Position numbers and translations under genes: made by a program
Notes under the pieces: generated by a model
What the model saw: only the letters and a program-made list of their open reading frames with translations
Databases searched by the model: none
Told to the model about the DNA's origin: nothing
Origin: Phytophthora hibernalis
Lineage: Eukaryota > Oomycota > Peronosporomycetes > Peronosporales > Peronosporaceae
Length of the DNA: 64,000 nt
Direction of reading: 5' to 3'
Assembly (NCBI GenBank): GCA_012656075.1
Contig: JAAKBF010000027.1
Location: 558,001 to 622,000 of the forward strand
In this document: positions 9,168 to 19,969 of the stretch, piece after piece
Position numbering within the stretch: the first letter of the stretch is position 1
Layout of the letters: each line of letters starts with the position of its first letter

Positions 9168-11469
9168 TTAATCTGTATTACCAGTCGGTCCCACGCATGG
9201 GCTCCAAATACGCATGGGCTTGAAAGACCACGCGTGGGCTCACATGAAGAAACCTTCCTGGTATTGTCGCGCGTTTCCAAATGTTTTAAAATAAAGTAGC
9301 GATGCTGTTTGCCTAGCGCTTTTTACGGTCACAAACCGAGCTTCATTTATGGTAAAACGAATCGTCGGAGATTGTGTGCATAGGAATACCAAGGCCATTT
9401 CCAGCAAACGAGGAGTTATTGTTTCTGGCAACTCTAGTACGAAACAGCCATGCTATGACGTTCAGTGGGATGGTGGTGTGGTTGAGAGCGTGTCAGCGCG
9501 TGCTGTAGACACTATAGCAGCCAATCAGGAACAGTCTTGCCAGATAAATGAAGATTCACTATGTGCAGAGTCACTAACTGCATTACTACTTGGAGCAAAT
9601 GAGTATCCTTCTTCGTCATTCTTAGCAGCTTCTGCTTCGGAAGAACAAGAAAATGAAGAAACCATAAGGCCTCATGCTGCGATTTCGGACGATGGCAGAA
9701 TATTTGATAATAACCGGACATGGCAATTTTGCTCGGGAGTGCTTGTTGACTCAGCATCATTGCAACCCAGACGGAAAACTGTATTTCGTTGGCCAGATAT
9801 GTTGCACCTTGGCGAAAAACATTTGTGAAGTATTTCTACCTAATGTACCTGTTGGCTACACTGCAGAACTCAATCCAACTCACTAATGCCAAACTTCTGG
9901 CACGTCGGCAACGTCGAAGCGGCGAAGGTGATTTTTGGTTGGATTGGTATTTTCCTTGCCAGGCCTGTACAGCCTAGACGGAGACGCTTGCGAGTTTACT
10001 GGAACAAAGAAGTTCGAAACGGCTGCGTTGGGACAGATCCTAACTCCGGTGAGCGCTACGGTATTTTACGTTTCAAATTTGAACAAATTGCCAGATCTCA
10101 ATCAATCTTGTGCAGACGTTGTAGTATCGGATGGTCCTTGGAAACCTATCAGGCCTATTATTCTTGAATTCAATAGTCGACGGTGTGATGTGGTCGCTTC
10201 AGGCGCGATTTTGTGTGTGGATGAATGTATGAGCTCGCAAGGAAAGGAAGGCGAGTATTGTCATGATGGTATGCTACACAAGACCAAAATCCCTCGAAAG
10301 ACAGAAAGAATCGCAGCAGAATTGAAGTTAATTGGTGATGGAGACTCATGAGTATTTAATGATTAGAACTAGTTGAAGGTACTGAACGACAGAAACAGAT
10401 CCATATGTTTCTTTTTGGCGAAGAAACTGCTCTTGTACTTGGTTTGTCCGAGCCCTATAAAGGAAGTGGTAGAATTATTGTGGGCGATATCGCATTTTCA
10501 CCTGTGAAAATTTTGGTGCAGTTAGAGCAGCTATCTTGGCTTTATTTTATGGGCATGGTCAAGACGGCGTCGTACGAGTTCCCCTAGAAGTACATGGCAG
10601 ATTGCTTTGCTCCGAATCCGGACAGAGGATCCTTCTAAAAACTCCAAAGCACAACAACAAAAGGAAACCTGGTGTATGGGCAAATTATAAGGGAAAGTGC
10701 ATTATTTCGAACCGAGGTACCTTACTCCCGGGTAGCTACAGTGTACGCCAGCAGCACAAATTAATTATGGACGGAGACAAAGTTTAAACGTTGCAGCCCG
10801 AACGACGAATACCCCGTCCACAAATGGTTGAGTTATTTTACTCCATGTTTTTTGACTATAGACGTTCATGACCACTATCGACAGGAAAGTTTGGAACTTG
10901 AGCGGACCTGGCACGACCAAACGGTGACAAAATCGCTTGTATGCTACTTTATTGGGTATAATAGTTGCGGACGTATATCTTGCCTACAGGTTCGACGCAT
11001 TTGAGTCAGGATCGCTCAACTAGTCCGTCGTTGACTTCAACGACTTTATCTTGCAGTTAATTTTCAACGACTTCACGAAGGATCGATTGACGTGAGGTGG
11101 TCGTGATGGCGATATAGGAGATGATACTTCAGCTGCAGTGCACATGTTGAGTACTCTGAGTTACCAGTCTCAATATCGACGGATACTCAAGACCTGTCTT
11201 CGTGCTCAGCGCAAGTGCAGTGAATGTGGTGGAAAGCATCGTTTTAACTACCCGACTTGCTCAGTTCCTGAGCAAAACATCCTCATAGGCGTCAGTGGTC
11301 CTAATGCAAAGCGTAACTGTCACGCTAAGCACCTAGTCGCATCAAATGACTGTTGGCTTTCGCTAAACACGGCTAACATTTATACATGTACTTTAATTCA
11401 ACTATAAATTCATGATCCCGCATCTTGACAGCCCCCGCGTGGGATTTGGCCACTGGTAATAAAGATTAA
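9168..11469 (+). mobile_element. piggyBac-family element with intact ends
   Basis: The element is bounded by TTAA at 9168-9171 and 11466-11469, the piggyBac target site. Directly inside are inverted termini: TCTGTATTACCAGT (9172-9185) on the left and ACTGGTAATAAAGA (11452-11465) on the right, 13 of 14 bases matching when inverted. Subterminal copies of CGC(A/G)TGGGCT occur three times on the left (about 9195-9240), with a related inverted copy on the right (about 11432-11443). The single internal gene is a decayed piggyBac transposase. Total length is 2.3 kb, normal for the family. Clean ends with a dead gene suggest a copy that moved before its transposase decayed, or that was moved by a related source. 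Confidence 0.85.
9349..11400 (+). pseudogene. piggyBac (DDE_Tnp_1_7) transposase, multiply frameshifted
   Basis: Successive ORF pieces line up with oomycete PGBD-type transposases. The N-terminal chromo-like part reads YDVQWDGG (9349-9828). The DDE core begins around 9886 (GIFLARPVQPRRRRLRVYWN and ERYGILRFKFEQIARS), followed by ILCVDECMSSQGKEGEYCHD, containing one catalytic Asp and the Gly-rich KxGKYC-like turn. Then comes LSEPYKGSGRIIVGDIAFSP with the second Asp (10405-10587), YFMGMVKTAS, and a piece near 10860 reading HDHYRQESLELERTWHD. The C-terminal zinc-binding region reads CSECGGKHRFNYPTC (about 11210-11260). At least six frame changes and several stops are present. The order and spacing are those of a full-length gene, so it decayed in place. 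Confidence 0.8.
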
Positions 11470-11729
11470 ACGAGTACAACGCTGTTCGTGTGTTCTATTC
11501 GTTTAAACGTGTTTTACATCGAACAAGTTAGAAGTCCTTTAACCAGGGTCCCATAGCAACGATCATATTTTTATTGAGTTATAAAAGTTTATTAGTAAAA
11601 AGTTTTTTATTTTAATAATTATACGTATTATAATAAAATTCAAGGTTCAATTTTCTGGTATTAATAAGTCGAAATAAGTCAGTAATATTTTCAAAGGCCA
11701 CGAAGGACGCTATTCTGCCGTTGGATATC

Positions 11730-11909
11730 GGCAGCACTGCCTGCATCTCCGTAATACCGGCGGTTGGACTGAAGACGAATTGCCCCTTGAGGACGAGATG
11801 CATTTTCTATTCACAGCGACTCCTGAAAAAAGAAAATGCATCTCGTCCCTTAATGGGGAATTCGTCTTCAGTCCAACCGCCGGCATTACGAAAACGCAGG
11901 CGTGCTGCC
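11730..11909. repeat. 180-bp hairpin (long inverted repeat), MITE-like
   Basis: Arms at 11730-11808 and 11831-11909 are inverted copies, including a near-perfect 40-bp core (for example GGCGGTTGGACTGAAGACGA against its complement), around a 22-bp loop. The arms differ by several substitutions and small indels, so the hairpin is not recent. No coding sequence and no clear target duplication. Most likely a foldback element or the collapsed ends of a larger transposon. Confidence 0.75.
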
Positions 11910-12879
11910 ATCGCTGCCTGAGGAGTGTGATGCAAGGGTCGTTATCAATATAGGCGAACTGGAGTAGGATTGCTGGACTACCCATAGTTTGCACGGAATC
12001 ATGTTCAACGTAGCGGAAGTCTACGCAGTGTTACGAGAGCCACTTAGACTCTGCTAACCAGCGACGCTGCGGTAAATCGGGATGACGGCACCGGCATCTC
12101 CGTGGAAGCAACCGTCAATGCTCGTAAAAAGGAATACGAGCGCGTACCCGACGGCGATCAACCATTTAATCAGTTTTTCTCCACAAGGGCAAACCCAAAG
12201 CGTCAAGATACCCAGTTCTACTTATTTTTGTAGTTAACTAGAGTCAATAAGTCAAATCCAATACATAGAGCTACGGCAGCACGAATGGCGCGTTCAAATC
12301 GGAGCATCTACAAAATGAGAGCAGCTCTCCGGTAGGACCGACATCACTCGACTACTGGGTAACGATCCAAGCCCGCCAGCTCGACACATCCCCTGTGATA
12401 CGACCTGATAATGAAACATTTCAGCAGCTTAACTCATCGACGCCCAAGCTAACCGGTACCAATAGGAAGTGGCTACAACAGCTGAAGCAGAAACACGAGA
12501 GACTCGGCGTATACATGTGCGACTTAATGGCGTGTCCGTGCCATCGACTTGACTTCAAGAGGTATAAGTAGTTTTGGGGCTACCTCGACACGATCTTCGC
12601 CCTCCGTGAGATCGAGCGATTGCAGCAACCAACGAACCAGATGATATGACCAACGTTGCCCATTCTGAAAGAAGATGAAGATGAAGACGGACAAGAAGAT
12701 GAAGTTGAAGTTACCGGTCGTCAAAGAAAAGAAACGAGAAGACCGTGTTCAAGCAGAGGCTATTGTTTAACTAGTTAATTTCTCCTCTTTCGACAAATAC
12801 ATGCTCTACTAGGCCCGATGAATACCCGCACTTGCGATACAAATCTTTACCAACAGGATCATTCACGAAGGGCTACTTT
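11910..12879. other. Intergenic, degenerate; no gene supported
   Basis: No convincing gene. Short open stretches exist on the plus strand near 12300-12560 (for example KWLQQLKQKHERLGVYMCDL), and a Lys-rich low-complexity run lies at 12670-12740. They may be transposon debris, but no family was recognised. Confidence 0.4.
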
Positions 12880-13420
12880 CGTCACCGCCTCTGGGTGACC
12901 CTGAACGCCATATTGGCGTGGTTCGAAATCCATCTCTTTAGTAACGAAAACGAAACCTCAATCGGGTTTAATTGCGGGCTGTAGGGAGGAGAAAACAAGT
13001 AAGGCACCTGTTGAGTGCACGAGAGATTCCAGCTCACGATACATATGTATCTTAGCATTGTTGAGTATAACAACGCTTCTAGGTTTTAATAGAGGTGCAA
13101 TCTTTTCTCGAAAGTCTTTGCAAAAACGCCCCTCGTTTCATCTCCCAAGAAAAAATCGGTTGTATCCATAGCTTCGAGGACCGACACCCGTTCTCCTCTT
13201 GCAAAAGGAATGGTCAATTACAGCAACCAATCCTCTTGACGGCCATGCATACCGCGGCATGCAGTCACGGCTAGCTTTGACAGTCTTGTCGAAAACGTCG
13301 AGCTGCTCTGGGCCCAAATAATAATGTACTTGTTGTAGTAGTCAGCGATCTCTGCGGGGCTGCCTCTCTAGATCGCTTGCTAAGAATGTCAAACGGAAGG
13401 CTCGGCAAATCGTAGCCTCA
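12880..13420 (-). pseudogene. Tc1/mariner (IS630 superfamily) transposase relic
   Basis: Reading the minus strand gives, in order and in alternating frames, GERVSVLEAMDTTDFF (the strand before the first metal-binding region), an intervening helix (VFAKTFEKRLHLY) and then LFSPPYSPQLNPIEVSFSLL (13073-12882), the hallmark PPYSPxLNPIE motif with the third catalytic acidic residue. This is the DDE_3 catalytic domain of Tc1/mariner-type transposases. It is broken by stops and frameshifts. No terminal repeats were identified, and the N-terminal helix-turn-helix region was not recognised. Confidence 0.65.
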
Positions 13421-14366
13421 TACGTGATTCGAAGTGTCGGAAAGCGTGCTGTAAGAGCGCCACGCAACTCGTCGATGACGAAACATGGATGCAATTCGCA
13501 GTTCGAAGAACTGTGCTAGGGGACCTAGAAAGTTTTGTTGACATCCGGCACCATAATACTAACGTTGCCAAAGTTGTCCAATGATGAGTGTGCTATCATC
13601 AAGCAAAATTATTTTAAATCGTGTTGCCACACCATATCGCCACATGTATCAATAGTTCTACTAAAACAAATGTACTAATATTAGTGTTTTTAGCACGACT
13701 ACAAATGCTATGTTTACGCTTTCAAGTAATGATCATTAGTAGTGCTATTCAAAAATATGATTTATTAATTATGTTACCGATAGCACTATATTCAGTACTA
13801 GCGATCAATGGGTGGTTCTGCTGCCTTTTTGCCTTCCGCCTCTCCTTTTTCGCTACTGGTAGTTCACTTCTATCCTAGGTCGCGAACGCTCGGTGGTTCT
13901 GCTGCCTCGTTTATCTAGTCCATCGTATGCCTCGTCCAACCAACCATCAAGCTATTCCTGAGAGGACGTCTACGCGAAGCGCTTCCAATGACCCCCTATG
14001 ATGTGTGCACTAAACATGCTGTAGTACTCTCGAAAAGGTGAGATTGTATCATACCTCCTTCTTCTCGTTTAGATTGGGATTGACAGTAACATCGCCAGAT
14101 ATTTTTATTTTGACAATAATGATGGAAACCCGATATGCAACTGCTAACGTAGCTACATGTAATACTAGTAGTTTGGCTGGGAGTGTAAATTTATACTGCT
14201 ATCAAGCAAACCTAACAAAACAGTCTGTATGTCGCTCAAACTGTCTGGTAAGGCCAAGGGACAACTTTCAAACGACTAGTATTATTATACGATGCTGTAC
14301 AATGTGAAATGGTTACATATCGACGACAGAGGATTTGGCACGTCTAAAGAATAGTTTTACCTGGAG
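13421..14366. other. Intergenic, no gene seen
   Basis: AT-rich DNA without a credible ORF. The phrase GGTGGTTCTGCTGCCT occurs twice about 80 bp apart (near 13812 and 13893). Some of it may be the outer part of the Tc1/mariner relic. Confidence 0.4.
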
Positions 14367-14442
14367 AGCTGAGGCACGCGTGATATTCTTGATCTCGGGC
14401 CCCAAATGGGGCCCGAGATCAAGAATCGCGCGTGGCGCAGCT
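14367..14442. repeat. 76-bp hairpin with perfect 19-bp stem
   Basis: ATTCTTGATCTCGGGCCCC (14385-14403) is followed by the four-base loop AAAT and its exact complement (14408-14426). The outer arms AGCTGAGGCACGCG and CGCGTGGCGCAGCT extend the pairing to 14367-14442 with two mismatches. A strong, GC-rich, recently formed foldback in otherwise AT-rich DNA; possibly a small MITE. No T-run follows, and nothing suggests a terminator role here. Confidence 0.75.
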
Positions 14443-14872
14443 ATGTCTAATTCAAATGCTATTTCCGCCTACGCGAATATCTAGTATAACTAGCTGATAA
14501 AATAGATTGTGAAATCAAGTGTGCATTTTCAACAGTTCCTCGCATGGTTGTTCAGCTCAGTGAATCGGAGTTTGGGGGCGTCTTTGCACTGGAAATCCAT
14601 TTCTATTGATTTGAAGAGAGGTACATAAATGCCATTTAGTGCTTGCTAACGCCACCTGATGCCCATGCTCATCCGATGCTAGTATCCACTTCTACATGTA
14701 GTTTCGAGCCATTGTCATCCTTCTTGTCCCTCACTAATGTTGTTTACATTGGAGGTGCACAACACTTTACCTATATCCCTTTCAAGAACGCAAGACCTAA
14801 ACTACACTTCCGATGCTTGTGCAACACAAGCTCTGTTTCACGCTATGAATAGAGCAGCTATTTTTAAACGGC
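14443..14872. other. Intergenic, no gene seen
   Basis: No supported feature; short ORFs here look random. Confidence 0.4.
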
Positions 14873-15054
14873 GCCGTGATTTTAATCATGGAAACGTACA
14901 TGATTTGAAAACATGATTTGTCCATGATTGTTTTTTTTCTTACCGGCTCCAATTCACATATTTCCGATTCGGGGATAGAAACGGTTGTCACTTTCATTTC
15001 ATCCAGGTAAGATGTCCGAGGGTGCAGCGGGAGGCAAGCGCGCGGCGAATATGA

Positions 15055-15377
15055 GCTGCAGAAGCAAGCAAGGACCGTGGAAGCGGTACTGGAGAAGAAG
15101 GTAAAGCGGCAGGACGTCCCTGGCCGCGCCGAGGCCCGGGCCTCTCCGACACCCAGCATCACCCGGACGCCCAAGCATTTTCTGAGGACGACGACGTAAA
15201 GAAGGATGAGGGGGATACTCGCGGAGCAATCAAGGACTGCGGAAGCGGTACTGGAGAAGAAGGTAAAGCGGCAGGACGTCCCTGGCCGCGCAAAGGCCCA
15301 GGCCTCTCCGACTCCCAGCATCACCCGGACGCTGAAGTATTTTCTGAGGACGAGGAAGCGAAGGTGGATGCGGGGAG
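15055..15377 (+). repeat. Direct repeat of about 165 bp, two tandem copies
   Basis: Two adjacent segments (about 15055-15220 and 15221-15377) are nearly identical across GGAAGCGGTACTGGAGAAGA and TCACCCGGACGC. In one plus-strand frame each copy reads a hydrophilic unit containing GSGTGEEGKAAGRPWPR and an acidic FSEDDD or FSEDEE stretch. This suggests an internal duplication of a disordered region upstream of the Ulp1 domain. Confidence 0.75.
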
Positions 15378-15719
15378 ACTCGCAGAGACAGCAAACAAGG
15401 TGACAGCGCCGATGCAGACGCAACTGGTTCCGCGTCGAGTGATCGAGAGGAGAGCCAGTATGACAGTAACGCGCTCCATGGACAATGCGGGGGTAATCCC
15501 GTGGAAGTTGCAGTTGCTCCTCCGGCCGTCTGGCACACGAGCTGGGGAACTTGGCAGTCTTACTTCGCGACATATTGCGAGAGTACGATGCAGGTGTTGC
15601 CGGTGCGAGAGACCATGAGTCGTGCCGAACGCAACAACGGCTGTCCAAGACCAAGAGAGGGGGAGGTGAGTCGCAGTTGGTTCCGGAAGGCTTGCACCCG
15701 TTCGGAAGTGTAGCGTGGG

Positions 15720-16438
15720 ATGGATATGCACAAGTGGCTCACTTTACAAGGTATTCCGGGCCTCCCCGCAGAGTATCACGACATTGGAAACAAGGTAGCA
15801 GCGGAAATGCTGGAATCGTATCCGTTCAAGTTGATTGACGGGCTCCCCAACACTCCTGACTTCGCATACTCCCTGCTGTACCGCCCTACACCTCCGACAT
15901 GGTTCACGGACGCGGCGATAAGGACTATGTGCTTGCGTCATCTGGCAGCCGATTTTCCATCTTGCAGGTTTGCCGGCTTCCAGGCAGCGGTGCCAGCAAA
16001 TAACCGGACCAGAAGTTCGATTGGAGGGACACCGGTGCTGCGTGGTGGTGAGCGTCAATGCCAGGGGCATCTTCTACTATGACCCCTCCCTATCTGAACT
16101 CGGCGATCGCGATCGCGATGCAGCTGAAGATTTCAGGTCTCCAACGATGTCATCGAGCAGAACAGCCCCATCCAGTTTGACGCCTTCAGCTGCGGCGTGT
16201 ACATATACTGGATGTTCATCCGGCACGTGGCGAAAGGGAGCCCCTGGACATGAGCTTGATGGGGCTACCGAGACGCCGCTTCGAGCTGTTCTATTATTTG
16301 CTCAGCGGGCGACTCCTCCCGAAGGAAGACGTGGAGCAGCACGACGAGGAAGATGAGAAGATGCCTGCGCCTCCAGACGCAGGCAACGACCACGAGGAAG
16401 AGGAAGAGGATGTCCCTCCCACCCTACTCACGAAGTAA
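15720..16438 (+). pseudogene. Ulp1/SENP-type C48 cysteine protease domain, frameshifted
   Basis: From 15720 the plus strand reads an N-terminal part (WLTLQGIPGLPAEYHDIGNK; TPPTWFTDAAIRTMC), then VVVSVNARGIFYYDPSLS with the catalytic-Asp-like residue, then after a frameshift near 16130 the key QFDAFSCGVYIYWMFI, containing the oxyanion Gln and catalytic Cys. A second shift near 16250 restores a frame ending in an acidic tail (EEEEEDVPPTLLTK) at 16438. The usual His-Trp pair is not clear; a lone His precedes the VVVSV strand. Ulp1 proteases cut SUMO-like conjugates, and transposon-borne copies are known. Broken here. Confidence 0.6.
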
Positions 16439-16847
16439 AATGGCAAGTTTTAAGTGCAGGATAGCTTCTAATGCTTCCGATTATCGATTCTGCTTTGAGT
16501 TTCATCTTTCTTTAAAGGCATTGCTATGATGTTGTTGAAAATGACGTTTCGCATGACCTCGCAGCGACTTGTGCGTCCTTACTCACATGAGGTTCCGCCA
16601 AACTCCATGTTCACGCGTTGTTGTCAACGTTGCGTACAAACTCGCACACAACAGTCCAACCCATAATTCATCCACGATTAATCATGTTATAATCATGGAC
16701 TAATTTACAACCCCACGTTTGTATCTTTCTCGTCCTCGACAAATCTTCTCAATTCTTCTCCATATGGCGATCGTCCTAAATACTATCTTACCATCCATGA
16801 TTAATTCTGGATGAAATCATGGGATTTTGCATGATTATAATCATGGC

Positions 16848-17995
16848 CTGCATCACCTGCTTTTTAATATGGAAGGTATATTGTGTTACTGTTCTCCATT
16901 GGAGAGTGAACTTGCGACATATGCGTTGAGACCATGAGCCTCGCGGTTTGTACGGGAGAGCTGCGAATCCCCCGGCCCTAAAGGCCCAGGTCCCTGAATT
17001 CCGCATACTCGGCGACGTATTGACATACGTCACTTGGCCATCGGGAGCATTTCTGCTTTTAATCTAGAAACTTGTGTCCGACAAGCCCACAAAAATATCG
17101 AGGCTATGTCATCACCATATGACATCTGATAGTTTCACCATACAAAGACAGTATTAATCTAAACATGTCCTTTTAAGTGCGATTTATGTACGCTGAAGCG
17201 CGAAAAATGGACACAAAATTGTTTTTGGCTACGAAATGTACGCGGTGCGGAGTCCATCCAACGCATTTAAAATCAGTCAGAACTACTGCAAGATAGGCAA
17301 CGCGTACGCGAACGAACTGCTTCCTGATTTTTAACTGTTTATAGGTTATGGACAGAAATGTATTTTGCACTCGCGATTTACATTAATTCCCGAGGCGACA
17401 ATTTCTAACTAACCTATATTTTATCCTATATGTAATATGAACCGTTGGATGTGGCACGTCGGTGACGTGTCCATGGTGTCTACCACACCATTTATCGTGT
17501 GGAGTTGATGTGTACTGAATGAACACATCTAAGAAAAGTGACAACGTCACTCTTAAAGAAACCCCACTACATCGTCACCCACTTAGGCTTAGACATTATC
17601 AGCCAATCGGGGGCGAGGAGATGTTTCCGAATATCTCCCTCGCAGTTGACTAGTAAAGAAACGGGATAGTTCGTCCATCTAGCTGCCAAAGGTAAGCGAA
17701 GGCAGCCCTCGATTGGCTATAGAGCGTCAGAGCTAAGCTAAGGCCGCGCCCTTCCCCGTGTTTTGCGGGTCTGTTGGGCCCGCCCCAGCCTTTAATAAAT
17801 TATTTATTTGGTGAGTAGTGCAGCGAGCTCCTGCGAGCGGAACGGGTGCTTCACCACCGATTAACCAAAAAATAAAATGCCGCCTAGCGTCGGCACTCGG
17901 CTAGTCTGTAGTAGAGATACCTGTTCGCAGTCTGTTGGTTTGAATGTCGCTGCTGCCGAGCGATAGCGACGGCGGGTCCGATTCGCACGAATCGA
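16848..17995. other. Intergenic; possible LTR/leader of the following gag relic
   Basis: No gene. From about 17440 the sequence becomes GC-rich and lies directly ahead of the gag remnant, so 17440-17960 may be a truncated LTR and leader. No second copy was found in the window to prove it. Confidence 0.3.
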
Positions 17996-18095
17996 GAAAA
18001 TGCTCGATATGGGCCTTGACTTCGCGCCTACCGTGTTCAAACTGCACTCCAGCGTCGCGAGCGTAACCGTTTAGTCGGTTGAAGTAGTCGTAGAC

Positions 18096-18590
18096 ATGCT
18101 CGTTTCTTCTCTCTTTGCCAAGAAGTACCGAGTCTTTGCTGACATGTTAATGAGCTGGTACCATGCTTTCTGCCAGCACTACCAGGCACACGGACTACGA
18201 AGGACGTGGAGCCTGTTCAAGACCGAAATACGTAAGCGCTTCCGCGCACGTGATTTCGAGTCGATTTACGTCAACGCCTGTGCAAGTTGCGTCAACATGG
18301 GTCCTACCATGATTACGTGTCTGAATTTCAGAATATTCTGATTCAGTGCACTGAACCGCTCGAGTAGAGGTTCTACTTCCAGCAAGGTCTACGCGGAGGA
18401 CACCTGTCGATTCATCAACGAAAAGAGTCCGGGCACTCTCGAGGACGCCATCGACTGGAGTCCCCAGTTTGAGAATGCGCTTTTCTCAAGCGCACCGACT
18501 GAAGAGGTCGACCGCAACTGGACCAAGTCTGCCACGTGTCACCGCTGCAAGGAAGTGGGGCACATTGCGCCAGACTGCCCTCACAAATAA
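18096..18590 (+). pseudogene. Retrotransposon Gag remnant with CCHC zinc knuckle
   Basis: The reading LMSWYHAFCQHYQAHGLRRT, then FKTEIRKRF, fits a retrotransposon gag capsid region (Retrotrans_gag type). After frameshifts near 18270 and 18370 the sequence reaches a perfect zinc knuckle CHRCKEVGHIAPDC (C-x2-C-x4-H-x4-C) and stops at 18588-18590. No protease, reverse transcriptase or integrase follows, so this is a gag-only fragment or a non-autonomous element. Ty3/gypsy or copia affiliation cannot be settled from gag alone. Confidence 0.6.
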
Positions 18591-18620
18591 GAGTATGCTA
18601 ACTCTTAAAACGTGGTCGTC

Positions 18621-18646
18621 TAACGGATATAACAGCATATCCGTTA
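18621..18646. repeat. Short hairpin
   Basis: TAACGGATAT and ATATCCGTTA are perfect 10-bp inverted arms around a six-base loop, just downstream of the gag remnant stop. May be a terminal structure of that relic. Confidence 0.5.
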
Positions 18647-18829
18647 TTTCGTCATTGCAATGGGGAACACGTTTACGAGTCATAGTGGTTACGAGGCATC
18701 ACAGTTGAAGAGCAGGTTTACGATTACGAGTCTAGAAACCACGACGACCAGTAGTGCGGGATACGGCAAGGCAGGCGTCGCGGACTAAAGTCAATTCACT
18801 TTTCTTTTGCTATTCATTACACATGTCCC

Positions 18830-19720
18830 GCGACATGCTCATTCTGCTCCAGAAGCGTGATCACATCGCTGCGCGCCAGCTTGGCACGTCGCAGCGCGTC
18901 CTGCGAGTATTCCACCGCCAGCTCCTTGGCCTTGAACAATTCTTCCTGCACGAGCGGCACTTACTTCTCAATATGGGGTTCACAGCCTTGTGCACGTCAG
19001 CCAAGATTGGGTCCACTGTCTTGTGGACGTCCAAAAAAATCGGTTCCAATGTCTCGGCCAAATTCTCCTGGTAGAACCTACTTGAGGCGTCACACGCCGT
19101 CTTCTTAGCCTGTGTGATCCTGCTCTGCACCTGTTCCAGCGTCTCCGACAGATCGTCGAGCTTCAGCAAGGTGAACTCCACAGCCTGCTCCATCAGCACC
19201 AGCGCGTCGTCTAGTAGCGAGGCCAGCGTCAGTTCCACTGATTTGGCCTCTCCAAGCTCTTTCACCAGCGCCTGGTGTTTTTCTCCACACTCTGGTGATT
19301 CTTCTCAACGCGATTCGTCTGCTCAGTCAGTTTGTCCAGTGCAGCCTTCAACTCTGCGTCATTCTGAGACGCTGCAGAGCGTTCCTGAGCCAGCGTCTTC
19401 TCCAGTTTAGTGACGTCACTGTCTCGAGATGCCGCGCGCGCTTCCTCCGCCTTGAGCAGCTTCTGGACCTTGTATTGAGCTTGACGTTGGCTCTCCACGT
19501 CCTTCTCCAGCGCCGCCAGATCAGTGGACAGCGCCGCGATCTCGTCTTGCAACTTAAGTACGATATTTTCGTGCTCCTTGGCTGCGGTCTGTGTCCACCT
19601 GCAGCTTTAATGTGGCGTTGGCTTCATGTAGACTCCCGATCTTGTCCTCGAAGACGGACACGACGGCCGGCGCAACACACTCAGAGGCAGCGGGCGCCTT
19701 TGCGTCTTTTGGTGGACAGA
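18830..19720 (-). pseudogene. Coiled-coil gene fragment, captured or decayed
   Basis: Reading right to left: EDKIGSLHEANATLKLQVD; a long coiled coil (LQDEIAALSTDLAALEKDV to QTNRVEKNHQSVEKNTR) in 19552-19262; after a one-base shift VKELGEAKSVELTLASLLDD to AVNPIL (19265-18960); and after a further change QEELFKAKELAVEYSQDALR to a stop near 18830. Codon use is GC-rich and host-like, unlike the AT-rich transposon relics around it. That suggests a piece of a host coiled-coil gene carried here by a mobile element or left from segmental duplication. No start codon or promoter is evident; the parent gene is not recognised. Confidence 0.55.
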
Positions 19721-19762
19721 GACAGCGATAGCCGCGGTGAGCAGCGTCCAGCGGGTTACATG

Positions 19763-19966
19763 GTTGATCTAAGGAGGCCGCTAAAGACAAATGAGGTGGC
19801 AGATTGGACACAAACATGATGTTTGTATCCACATCATTTGTCTTTAGCGGCTCTCCATTCCCCTCACTCAAACACGTGGATGATCTAAGGAGACCGCTAA
19901 AGACAAATGAGGTAGCAGATTGGATACAAACATCATGTTTGTGCCCAATCTGCCACCTCATTTGTC
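19763..19966. repeat. Two tandem palindromic units flanking the Harbinger relic
   Basis: The unit GATCTAAGGAG(G/A)CCGCTAAAG, followed by ACAAATGAGGT(G/A)GCAGATTG, occurs at about 19766-19816 and 19882-19933, 116 bp apart. Each copy is followed by its own partial inverse, making palindromes at 19775-19852 and 19902-19966; the second has 31-bp arms. The arrangement looks like nested terminal inverted repeats, perhaps from two insertions of the same element family. Confidence 0.65.
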
Positions 19967-19969
19967 AAA

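Larger units (their letters stand above)
14873..16847 (+). mobile_element. Putative Ulp1-bearing DNA transposon with imperfect inverted ends
   Basis: The left end reads GCCGTGATTTTAATCATG (from 14873) and the right end, inverted, reads GCCATGATTATAATCATG (16847-16830); 16 of 18 bases agree. Further CATGATT copies lie just inside both ends (14900-14935; 16676-16815). Between them is a decayed gene ending in an Ulp1 (C48) cysteine protease domain, a cargo common in Mutator-like elements, with a duplicated segment near its start. No target site duplication was found, so the exact ends are tentative. Confidence 0.45.

Noticed and set aside
14385..14426. GC-rich hairpin as a transcription terminator
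   Set aside because: Eukaryotic context, no T-run and no upstream gene; better explained as a foldback element.
14797..15731. Several long minus-strand ORFs near 15 kb
   Set aside because: They are antisense to the duplicated GC-rich segment and show no family features; direct repeats keep many frames open.
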